Notes under the pieces: generated by a model | Databases searched by the model: none | Told to the model about the DNA's origin: nothing | The model's input: only the letters and a program-made list of their open reading frames with translations | Part shown: positions 15,402 to 23,131 of the stretch, piece by piece | How positions within the stretch are numbered: the stretch's first letter is position 1 | Layout: the number at the start of each line of letters is the position of its first letter | Translations under genes and position numbers: made by a program | Source of the DNA: an uncultured Christensenellaceae bacterium | GTDB lineage: Bacteria; Bacillota; Clostridia; Christensenellales; Borkfalkiaceae | Direction: 5' to 3' | Length of the DNA: 44,929 nucleotides | NCBI GenBank assembly: GCA_910586655.1 | Contig: CAJUIR010000010.1 | Coordinates: 1 to 44,929 of the forward strand

Positions 15402-15435
15402 AAACGGCGCGGCCTGAGCGGTCGCGCCGTTTTTG
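15402..15435 (+). terminator. terminator after spo0A
   Basis: Stem AACGGCGCG...CC / GG..CGCGCCGTT around a TGAGC loop, then TTTTT. Confidence 0.88.
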
Positions 15436-15503
15436 TGTGCTTTTCTCTTTGCGGCAGTGTCGGAAAATAGAAGAAAAAATTATGAATTTCTTTTCCAATA
15501 TCG

Positions 15504-15532
15504 TTGAAAAATCCGCGTAATAATGTTATACT
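15504..15532 (+). promoter_or_regulatory. ftsK promoter
   Basis: TTGAAA (15504-15509), 17-bp spacer, TATACT (15527-15532). Confidence 0.7.
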
Positions 15533-15585
15533 GTATTGTGAAATAATAGCGTAGTTTTGATAAAGAGAGTGTGGAGGAAAATCCT

Positions 15586-18500
15586 GTGAACAGTTTAGGT
15601 CGCGGAAACGATAAAAAGGAAAAAAGCAAGGCGTCGGTCATCACGCGCGAAACCGTCGGCATGACGCTTCTGCTGTTCGGCATCATTATATTTTTTATCG
15701 CGGTTTCCAGCCCTTATATCTTCGGAGATCCCGGCGCTGCAATTACGGCGTTCTTTTTGGGCGTATTCGGGCTGTTTTTCTATCCGCTCGATATTTTGTT
15801 GATTTATCTTGGCGTGACGTTCGTCATCGGAAAGAAACCCATTCCCGCGAGATGGATTTTGCGCGGCTTGTTTTTGGTGCTCTGCGTATTTTTCTTGGTA
15901 CATATCGCGACGGCGGAAAAATACTTCGGCAACGGATACGGAAGTTATCTGCGCGGTTGCTGGAAAGCCGCGGGCGAAGGCGCAGGAAACGGAACAGGCG
16001 GCGGCGTCGTCTTGGGGATCGTTGCTTTTCCTGTGCGTTATCTTCTATCCGCACCCGGCGCTTACGTCGTTTTTTCGCTGTTGACTCTGTTATCGATATT
16101 TCTTATTTTAATGCTGACGCCGCTCAAAGCACGCCTCAAAGGCTTGCGCGGCGCGCGCAGTATGCGCCGCGTAAAAACGGAGGGAACGCGCGAATATCCC
16201 GCGCCTGTCGGGTTTGACGATTTGTCGGCGCCTTCTTACCGTTCCATGTTAAGCGAATCAGAACGGGTTGCTCCCGTTCCCGTACCTACGGTTCCCGAAG
16301 CGACGCCCGCCGCATCCGCGCCTGCGCCGGCACCTGCGCCGCGGTCGTTAAAAGAAGAAAGCAGGGATATTTTGTTTACGAACGACCCCGCAAGCAGTTA
16401 CCGCAATAATTTGATTTTCAATCACGATTCGCAGTTTAATCTTAATCCGCGCCGCAGCAGCGTAGGCGTTCCGCCGCCCTCGTCAAACGACGCCGCACCG
16501 CAAACGGCGGCGCCTGCAACGCGCATTTATACCTACGAACCGACGAAACCCGATTACAGTACGCCCAGTTATTCCGAGCGTTATTCGACGGGAGCACAAT
16601 CGTCCCGTCCTTCGATGCCCCGTAAGATCACGCCTGCGGAAAAATCATATGCTCCCTCAGACGAAATTTATACGCAAACGCCTTCCTACCGTGCGCCGAG
16701 CGCGCCTGTACAGAAAGAGGAACCGAGCGACGGCGATTATATGCCTGCGCCCTCCTACCGTGCGCCGAGCGCAACGGAGGAATCCAAGCGCGATTTCTAT
16801 GCGAACGACGTTGTTTCGCCTGATTCGCAAAGTTCGGACACAGAGGAAGCGGACGAGATGTTTGTAACGCCTGCGGAGTCAATGCTCCGCCCCGAAGAAG
16901 CGGAAGAACAGGAAGAAAAGCGCGAACTTACGCGCGACGAGGAATTCCGCAGTATTTTCTCCCGTCCGGTGGAAAAAATGAGAACGGAGATCACCGAACC
17001 CCGCCGTATGCAGAATTTGAGCGACGGGTACCGCAGCAATGATTTCTCGGTTACGCATCATGAGGAAGACCGTTCGTTGAGTTTTCAGGAAGAGATCCCC
17101 GCAGACGAAAGCCTGAATGAAAGACCTCGTTTCGGATTCGGCGACAGAGAAGAAAGCGAAGATCAGGATGAAGGGACGAGCCGCGTTTTCGACGCGCCCG
17201 TCCGCGCGAGCGGCGCAGCGGATTTGTTCGACAGTGACGAACCCGAGATCGACAATGCCGATTATCGGGAAGAACCCGTCGAATTGCCTTCGCGCAGCCG
17301 TTCCTTCGGAGAGGACCGTACGCGGTCTTCGTTCCGCGACAGCGGTTTCCGCGGCGACGTCCGAGGAGAAAGCAGACTGCGCGAGAGCGCGCCCGTTCCC
17401 GACGCGCCTGCCCCGCAACTGAAAAAGCACGTATACAGACCGTATCGCCGTCCGAGCAACGATTTGTTCTTTACCTATGACGACACGGTGACCGTATCGC
17501 AAGAGGAGATCGAACACAATTCATCGGTGATCGTGGAGACGCTTGCAGGTTTCCGCGTGGACGCGGAAGTCGTGAAAGTGCGTTCCGGTTCGGCTGTCAC
17601 GCGGTACGATATCGACATTCCCAAAAATATAGCCGTCCGCACCGTGATTAAGCGCGATGCGGAAATCGCGATGCGCCTTCATGCGCGCGACGGCGTGAAT
17701 ATTTATTCCAATTCGGAAGTGGGCGCGATCTCCATCGAAGTGCCCAATTCCAAGCGCGCCACCGTGGGACTGCGCTCCGTTCTGATGGCGGATGAGTACG
17801 TCAACGCAAAACCCAATTCGCTCATGTTCGCGATCGGAAAAGATATCGAAGGCAGAAACGTATGCGGAAACATCGTCAAGATGAAGCATATCCTTGTCGC
17901 AGGTTCTACGGGTTCGGGTAAGAGCGTCTGCCTGAACGCGATGCTGATCAGTCTGATTTGCAGATATTCTCCTGCCGATCTGCGTTTGATCCTCATCGAT
18001 CCCAAAAAAGTGGAATTTGCGATTTACGACGGGTTGCCGCATCTGATGATCAACGAGGTCATTGCCGATGCGCAGAAAGCCGTTTCCGCGCTCAACTGGG
18101 CAATCAAAGAAATGGAACGCCGCTACCTTCTGTTTGAACAGAAAACGCGCGGCGGCATCAACGTTCATAATCTGGACGAATACAATGCCAGTTTGACGGA
18201 GGATGAAGAGAAACTGCCCAAAATCGTCATTGTCGTGGACGAACTCGCCGATTTGATGTCGGTTGCCAAGAAAGATATCGAAGACAGGATCCAGCGGCTT
18301 GCGCAGAAGGCGCGGGCGGCGGGAATGCATCTCGTTATCGCGACGCAGCGTCCTTCGGTCGATGTCATTACAGGCGTCATCAAAGGCAATTTGCCTACGC
18401 GGCTCGCCTTCCGCGTCATTCAGGAAGTCGATTCCCGCACCATTCTCGATGAATCGGGCGCAGAAAAATTACTCGGAAACGGCGATATGCTTTACCGTAC

Positions 18501-18915
18501 GGAGGGCATGTTCAACTGTCTGCGCGTACAGGGAGCGTTTTTAAGTTCGCAGGAAGTGCAGGCGGTGATCGAAGACATCAAAGCCAACAACGAGGCATAT
18601 TTCGACGATTCGGTCGCAGACTATATTAACAGAGCCAATCAGTCGGAAGGCGGCGCGGGAGGTTACGATACCGACGCGGACGACGGCGCGGTAGATCCGC
18701 AGTACGTAAAAGCGCTCGCGATTGTCGTGAAACTCGGTTCGGCTTCCATTTCCCTCATCCAGCGGAAATGCTCGGTGGGATATAACCATGCGGGGAAAAT
18801 TATCGAATGGATGGAACTCATGGGCTATATCTCGCCCTTTGACGGAAAAGCCAAAGCAAGAACCGTTCTTTTGACCAAAGAAGATTTTGAAAGCAAATAC
18901 GGGAGCCTCGATTGA
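15586..18915 (+). CDS. ftsK: FtsK/SpoIIIE-type DNA translocase
   Basis: 1109 residues. Four N-terminal membrane helices span about 20-175. A long Pro-, Ser-, Glu- and Arg-rich linker follows (about 190-610), including two copies of PSYRAPSA near 365-395. Then come the FtsK alpha/beta motor with AGSTGSGKS near 772-780, Walker B IVIVVDELADLM and ATQRPSVDVITG, and a C-terminal gamma winged helix (IQRKCSVGYNHAGKIIEWM). It pumps chromosomal DNA through the division or sporulation septum. GTG 15586 was chosen because GGAGG lies eight bases upstream; a GTG at 15571 has no RBS. The linker is longer than the family norm of about 800 residues in total. Its TGA overlaps the rimO ATG. Confidence 0.95.
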   Translation: MNSLGRGNDKKEKSKASVITRETVGMTLLLFGIIIFFIAVSSPYIFGDPGAAITAFFLGVFGLFFYPLDILLIYLGVTFVIGKKPIPARWILRGLFLVLCVFFLVHIATAEKYFGNGYGSYLRGCWKAAGEGAGNGTGGGVVLGIVAFPVRYLLSAPGAYVVFSLLTLLSIFLILMLTPLKARLKGLRGARSMRRVKTEGTREYPAPVGFDDLSAPSYRSMLSESERVAPVPVPTVPEATPAASAPAPAPAPRSLKEESRDILFTNDPASSYRNNLIFNHDSQFNLNPRRSSVGVPPPSSNDAAPQTAAPATRIYTYEPTKPDYSTPSYSERYSTGAQSSRPSMPRKITPAEKSYAPSDEIYTQTPSYRAPSAPVQKEEPSDGDYMPAPSYRAPSATEESKRDFYANDVVSPDSQSSDTEEADEMFVTPAESMLRPEEAEEQEEKRELTRDEEFRSIFSRPVEKMRTEITEPRRMQNLSDGYRSNDFSVTHHEEDRSLSFQEEIPADESLNERPRFGFGDREESEDQDEGTSRVFDAPVRASGAADLFDSDEPEIDNADYREEPVELPSRSRSFGEDRTRSSFRDSGFRGDVRGESRLRESAPVPDAPAPQLKKHVYRPYRRPSNDLFFTYDDTVTVSQEEIEHNSSVIVETLAGFRVDAEVVKVRSGSAVTRYDIDIPKNIAVRTVIKRDAEIAMRLHARDGVNIYSNSEVGAISIEVPNSKRATVGLRSVLMADEYVNAKPNSLMFAIGKDIEGRNVCGNIVKMKHILVAGSTGSGKSVCLNAMLISLICRYSPADLRLILIDPKKVEFAIYDGLPHLMINEVIADAQKAVSALNWAIKEMERRYLLFEQKTRGGINVHNLDEYNASLTEDEEKLPKIVIVVDELADLMSVAKKDIEDRIQRLAQKARAAGMHLVIATQRPSVDVITGVIKGNLPTRLAFRVIQEVDSRTILDESGAEKLLGNGDMLYRTEGMFNCLRVQGAFLSSQEVQAVIEDIKANNEAYFDDSVADYINRANQSEGGAGGYDTDADDGAVDPQYVKALAIVVKLGSASISLIQRKCSVGYNHAGKIIEWMELMGYISPFDGKAKARTVLLTKEDFESKYGSLD

Positions 18916-20231
18916 TGCTCAACAAGGTATTCGGCATGATTTCTCTCGGCTGCGATAAAAACCGTGTGGACGGCGAGCGGATTTTGGGAGAAATCAAACG
19001 GCAGGGATGTGAAATTACCGACGATATTTCGCGCGCACAAGTGCTTATTGTCAACACGTGCGCGTTTCTCACTGCCGCGCGCGAGGAGTCGATCGCAGCG
19101 GTTTTGGAGGCGAACCGTTACCGTTCGGGCGTATTGGAAAAAATTGTGGTAACGGGATGCTTGCCTCAGAAATTTATCGGGGAATTATATCCTGCATTGA
19201 CGGAGGCGGACGTGTTTCTCGGGATCGAAGACGTATCCGAACTGTTTCCCGCACTCGAAACATCTTACCGCGAAGGACGCGTAAACGCCGTAGGCAGGGG
19301 GCGTTGCGGCGCACTGACCGAGCGCGTCGTTTCGACGGCTCCTCACGTGAAATATCTAAAAATCGCGGATGGTTGTTTTCATCATTGTACCTACTGTCTG
19401 ATCCCCAAGATCCGCGGCAAATACCGCTCCTATCCCGAAGAGGAATTGGTGCGCGAAGCGGCGTCACTCGGAGAAACGGAAGAACTCGTCCTTGTTGCGC
19501 AGGATACGACGCGGTACGGCGAAGATACGGGCGAAAATAAATTTGTATCTTTAATCAAAAAACTTTCGAATTTGGACAACGTATGTCATATTCGTCTGTT
19601 ATACTGTTATCCGGAAGTCGTGACGGACGAATTGATCCGAGAACTGAAAACCAATCCGAAACTGTTGAAATATCTGGATATTCCGTTGCAACACAGTGAA
19701 GACAGAATTTTAAAACTGATGGGGCGGCGGGGCAGGAAACAGGATTATCTTGCGTTGTTCGCAAAATTACGGAAAGAAATTCCCGAAATTGCGATCCGCA
19801 CGACGTTTATCGCAGGGTTCCCTTCCGAAACAGAGGAAGAACATCAAGCAATGCTTGAATTTTTAGACGAAGTAAAGTTTGAAAATTGCGGTTTCTTCGC
19901 GTACTCGCGCGAGCCGGATACGCCGGCATACCGTCTCAAAGGACAAATTCCCGCGCGCGAAAAAAACCGCAGAGTCAAAGCGTTGTACCGAAAGCAGGAG
20001 ACGATCTCGCTCAGCCGCATGGAACGGTATGTCGGGAAAACGCTCCGCATCGTATGCGACGGGATCGATTACGAACGATCCTGTTTTGCGGGTCGGGCGT
20101 ATTTTCAAGCCCCCGAAATCGACGGCTGCGTATACTTTACGGCGGCGGAAGCGGAAGTCGGGAAATCTTATCTGATCAAAATCGAACGCGCCGACGCGTA
20201 TGACTTATACGGCAGCGCGGTGGAGGAGTAA
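18915..20231 (+). CDS. rimO: ribosomal protein uS12 methylthiotransferase RimO
   Basis: 438 residues. The N-terminal MTTase domain has three conserved cysteines (SLGCDKNRVD, VNTCAF, VTGCLPQ) for the auxiliary Fe-S cluster. The radical SAM core has CFHHCTYC near residue 155 (CxxxCxxC), then LVAQDTTRYG and IPLQHSEDRILKLMGRRG. A TRAM-like domain closes the protein. RimO adds a methylthio group to an aspartate of uS12. ATG 18915 overlaps the ftsK TGA (TGATG), so translation is coupled; a TTG at 18912 is a less likely start. The order ftsK-rimO-pgsA-cinA-recA is common in Clostridia. Confidence 0.95.
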   Translation: MLNKVFGMISLGCDKNRVDGERILGEIKRQGCEITDDISRAQVLIVNTCAFLTAAREESIAAVLEANRYRSGVLEKIVVTGCLPQKFIGELYPALTEADVFLGIEDVSELFPALETSYREGRVNAVGRGRCGALTERVVSTAPHVKYLKIADGCFHHCTYCLIPKIRGKYRSYPEEELVREAASLGETEELVLVAQDTTRYGEDTGENKFVSLIKKLSNLDNVCHIRLLYCYPEVVTDELIRELKTNPKLLKYLDIPLQHSEDRILKLMGRRGRKQDYLALFAKLRKEIPEIAIRTTFIAGFPSETEEEHQAMLEFLDEVKFENCGFFAYSREPDTPAYRLKGQIPAREKNRRVKALYRKQETISLSRMERYVGKTLRIVCDGIDYERSCFAGRAYFQAPEIDGCVYFTAAEAEVGKSYLIKIERADAYDLYGSAVEE

Positions 20232-20232
20232 A

Positions 20233-20841
20233 ATGAATCTGCCCAATAAAATCACGCTGACGCGTATTTGTATGATCCCGCTGTTTATCACGGTCTTTTA
20301 TTTGGGGCTAGTCACCAAATGGTGTTATCTTGCCGCGGCATTCGTTTTTTTGCTTGCCGCACTTACGGACGCGTTGGACGGGCATATCGCGCGTTCCAGA
20401 AATCTCGTAACCAATCTGGGGAAATTTTTAGACCCCATTGCCGATAAAGTGCTGGTATCCACGGCGTTTATTATCATGCTGACCATACCCGATCCGTTTT
20501 GTGTGCATCCGTTTGGCGAATACGGACTGATTGCCGCAGGGATCTGCGTCGCTCTCATTCTTGCGCGCGAACTGATCGTCAGCGGATTTCGCATCATTGC
20601 TGCGGGAAGAAATCTCGTGCTTGCTGCGGACGGACTCGGAAAGATCAAAACCGTGCTGCAAGACGTTGCAGTTGCACTGTTGCTTGTCAGTATGCCGTTT
20701 ATCCTGTCGGCGGATGCGATGAAAACGGCGGGCGAAATCATCGCTTATCTCGGACTTGCGTGTTTTGCGCTTTGCACCATGCTTACGGTCGTTTCGGGCG
20801 TAAATTATCTCATCAAAAACAAAGAGGTACTCAAAGGTTGA
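20233..20841 (+). CDS. pgsA: CDP-diacylglycerol-glycerol-3-phosphate phosphatidyltransferase
   Basis: 202 residues with about five membrane helices. The CDP-alcohol phosphotransferase signature DG-x2-AR-x8-G-x3-D-x3-D is complete (DGHIARSR...GKFLDPIADK) near residues 49-75. It makes phosphatidylglycerophosphate, the first committed step to phosphatidylglycerol. ATG 20233 has GGAGGAG in the end of rimO, one base after its TAA. Its own TGA overlaps the TTG start of cinA. Confidence 0.95.
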   Translation: MNLPNKITLTRICMIPLFITVFYLGLVTKWCYLAAAFVFLLAALTDALDGHIARSRNLVTNLGKFLDPIADKVLVSTAFIIMLTIPDPFCVHPFGEYGLIAAGICVALILARELIVSGFRIIAAGRNLVLAADGLGKIKTVLQDVAVALLLVSMPFILSADAMKTAGEIIAYLGLACFALCTMLTVVSGVNYLIKNKEVLKG

Positions 20842-21908
20842 AATACGCGGCTATCGTACTTCGGAATACGAAAAATCCGCTTTCTTCGGTGGATTACAGT
20901 CCGGTGCACGACGCGTTGCTTTCGGGCGGCGTGTTTCTTGACGAACTTGTTTTTCTGTCTTACGACGCTCCTTCCGAAACCGCCGCGGCAATTTCACGGC
21001 TTTCTCTCGAATGCGACGGCGTGTTCCTCATTTGCGACAGCGTGCTCGTCCCGTCAGCCCAAAACACCGTAGCCAATGTGGCGGGCGGTTCGTTTGAGGG
21101 GGACGTTTTGGAAACAAAGCGCTGCCTGTATGCCGTGCTTTGCGACGGAGAAAACGGCGCGGCGGCAGCCGAAGAATTGCTTGCGCGGATCGATTCCAGA
21201 AGAAACAATTCGTATCTTCGCGTCGTGATGAAGATGGCGTGTGTTCCATCAGAGCGGCTGGAAAAAGCGCTGCGTCTGGCACGCGAAGCGGCGCGGAACT
21301 TGCTTTATATCCATGCGGCTGAACGGTACGGTGTTTTGCGCGTGGAAGTGATCTACGATACTAAGACGCCCAAAATGATTGCGGACGAAACAGTTCGGAT
21401 TCTTGCAAGCGAACTCGGCGAATATATTTATGCTCTGGAAGATATTTCGCTTGCCGAGCGGCTTTATTCCGCGCTGAAACTGCGTCGGATGCACGTGTCC
21501 ACCGCGGAATCGTTTACGGCGGGCGGAGTCGGCCGCGCGATCGTACAGGTTGCGGGCGCAAGCGAAATATTTTACGAAGGGATCAATGCGTACGATTCCA
21601 AAGCCAAAAAAGATCGTTTGAACGTTTCCGAATATACACTCATGAAGAAGGGCGCCGTATCGGAAGAAACGGCTTACGAGATGGCGGCGGGGCTGATCAA
21701 ACAGGGCAACTGTGATTTGGCGATCGCAACCACGGGAAACGCCGGTCCCGCCCCGTCGGTGAATGCGCCCGTCGGTCTCTGTTTTATTGCGATTGCAACC
21801 AAGGACCGCGTGCGCGTCTTCCGGTTTCGTCTTTCGGGATCACGGGAAACGGTGACCGAAACGGCGGTGAATCTTGCGCTCTTTCTTGCCTATCGGGAAA
21901 TCAAATAG
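20838..21908 (+). CDS. cinA: CinA-like protein with degenerate N-terminal domain
   Basis: 356 residues, shorter than the usual 410. The C-terminal domain is PncC-like NMN deamidase: TAESFTAGGVG with the catalytic serine near residue 223, and ATTGNAGPAPSVNAPVGL. The N-terminal COG1058/MoaB-like half has lost its GGLGPTxDD-type motif; the equivalent place reads ICDSVLVPSAQNT (residues 65-77). Its nucleotide-pyrophosphatase activity is therefore doubtful. The start is the TTG at 20838, four bases overlapping pgsA (TTGA), with AGAGG upstream. No ATG or GTG fits the family N-terminus. The position between pgsA and recA is conserved and supports the call. Confidence 0.88.
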   Translation: MKYAAIVLRNTKNPLSSVDYSPVHDALLSGGVFLDELVFLSYDAPSETAAAISRLSLECDGVFLICDSVLVPSAQNTVANVAGGSFEGDVLETKRCLYAVLCDGENGAAAAEELLARIDSRRNNSYLRVVMKMACVPSERLEKALRLAREAARNLLYIHAAERYGVLRVEVIYDTKTPKMIADETVRILASELGEYIYALEDISLAERLYSALKLRRMHVSTAESFTAGGVGRAIVQVAGASEIFYEGINAYDSKAKKDRLNVSEYTLMKKGAVSEETAYEMAAGLIKQGNCDLAIATTGNAGPAPSVNAPVGLCFIAIATKDRVRVFRFRLSGSRETVTETAVNLALFLAYREIK

Positions 21909-22052
21909 GAGGATTCCATTTTCTGTCTGCGGCGTGGAAAGGCGGGAATGAAGACGTATACGAAAAAAAGAGATCCGTTCCGAAATGCAATGCGGAACGG
22001 ATTGTGCGAAGGTGAGCAGCGCGATCGTATTTGGATCGGGTCGGACGATTGA
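21907..22052 (+). other. strong SD and short ORF without normal start codon, upstream of recA
   Basis: AGGAGG (21907-21912) directly follows the cinA stop, but no ATG, GTG or TTG stands at the right distance. The codon five bases on is ATT (21918). Its frame stays open through an ATG at 21948 to TGA 22050-22052, encoding 44 residues from ATT or 34 from the ATG (MKTYTKKRDPFRNAMRNG...). It could be a leader peptide, a gene that lost its start, or chance. A hairpin lies within it (21973-22002). Confidence 0.3.
21961..22002 (-). terminator. leftward terminator-like hairpin before recA
   Basis: Perfect 10-bp arms ATCCGTTCCG (21973-21982) and CGGAACGGAT (21993-22002). Read leftward, the stem is followed by CTCTTTTTTTCG, as in a rho-independent terminator. 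No leftward gene lies to its right, so it may block antisense transcription or be a leader-RNA structure. Confidence 0.45.
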
Positions 22053-22099
22053 AATAATCAACCGCCTCTGAAAAAAGAAAAAATTCTAAGGAGCATATT

Positions 22100-23125
22100 A
22101 TGAACGAAGAAAAACTCAAAGCGCTGGACGCGGTGCTGGCGCAAATCGAAAAATCCTACGGGAAAGGCGCGATCATGAAGTTGGGACAAGCCGCGGGAAG
22201 TCAGGATATCGAAGTGATCCCCACGGGATGCCTGTCGCTCGATCTGGCGCTCGGGATCGGCGGATTGCCGCGCGGCAGAATCATGGAGATCTACGGTCCC
22301 GAATCTTCGGGTAAAACCACCGTTGCGCTTCACGCCGTCGCGCAGGCGCAGAAAATGGGCGGGATTGCGGCATTCGTCGACGCAGAGCATGCGCTCGATC
22401 CTGTTTATGCAAAGAACCTCGGCGTAAATTTGGACGAACTTTACGTATCCCAGCCCGATACGGGCGAACAGGCGCTCGACATCGTCGATTCGCTGGTACG
22501 CTCTTCCGCCGTCGATATTATCGTTGTCGACTCCGTTGCGGCGCTTACGCCCAAGGCGGAGATCGAGGGCGACATGGGCGACGCGCACGTGGGACTTCAG
22601 GCGCGGCTCATGAGTCAGGCGCTCCGCAAACTTACGGGCATCGTCAACAAGAGCAAGACCTGCGTCGTCTTTATCAACCAACTTCGCGAAAAAGTCGGCG
22701 TCATGTTCGGCAATCCCGAAGTGACCCCGGGCGGCAAGGCGTTGAAATTCTACGCATCGGTACGGATCGACGTGCGTAAGACCGATATTCTGAAAGATTC
22801 GGAAGGCGCAGCGGGCAACCGTACGCGCGCGAAAGTCGTTAAAAACAAACTTGCGCCTCCCTTCCGTCAGGCGGAATTCGATATTATGTACGGATTGGGC
22901 GTATCGCAAGAAGGCTGTATCATCGATCTCGGCGTACAGTACGACGTCATTAAAAAGAGCGGCGCATGGTTCAGTTATAATGATAATAAAGTGGCGAACG
23001 GCAGGGAAAAAATGCGCGAGTTCTTGAAAGATAATCCCGAACTTGCCAAAGAAATCGAAGATAAAATCCGCGCTGCGGCAAAGGGCAGTCCTGTCGACGA
23101 AGTCGCGGGGGCGGAAGAAGATTAA
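22100..23125 (+). CDS. recA: recombinase RecA
   Basis: 341 residues of the RecA/Rad51 family. The P-loop is GPESSGKTT near residue 67, with LSLDLALGIGGLPRGRIMEIYGP before it. Also present are AEHALDP, the QPDTGEQALDI segment, VVDSVAALTPKAEIEGDMGD, the FINQLREKVGVMFG L2-region block and KVVKNKLAPPFRQAEFDI. It drives homologous recombination and the SOS response. ATG 22100 follows CTAAGGAGCATATT. No standard Gram-positive LexA box is visible just upstream. Confidence 0.98.
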   Translation: MNEEKLKALDAVLAQIEKSYGKGAIMKLGQAAGSQDIEVIPTGCLSLDLALGIGGLPRGRIMEIYGPESSGKTTVALHAVAQAQKMGGIAAFVDAEHALDPVYAKNLGVNLDELYVSQPDTGEQALDIVDSLVRSSAVDIIVVDSVAALTPKAEIEGDMGDAHVGLQARLMSQALRKLTGIVNKSKTCVVFINQLREKVGVMFGNPEVTPGGKALKFYASVRIDVRKTDILKDSEGAAGNRTRAKVVKNKLAPPFRQAEFDIMYGLGVSQEGCIIDLGVQYDVIKKSGAWFSYNDNKVANGREKMREFLKDNPELAKEIEDKIRAAAKGSPVDEVAGAEED

Positions 23126-23131
23126 AAATAC

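Noticed and set aside
16680..16790. Direct repeat CGTGCGCCGAGCGC in DNA
   Set aside because: It encodes the duplicated PSYRAPSA motif in the FtsK linker and needs no separate explanation.
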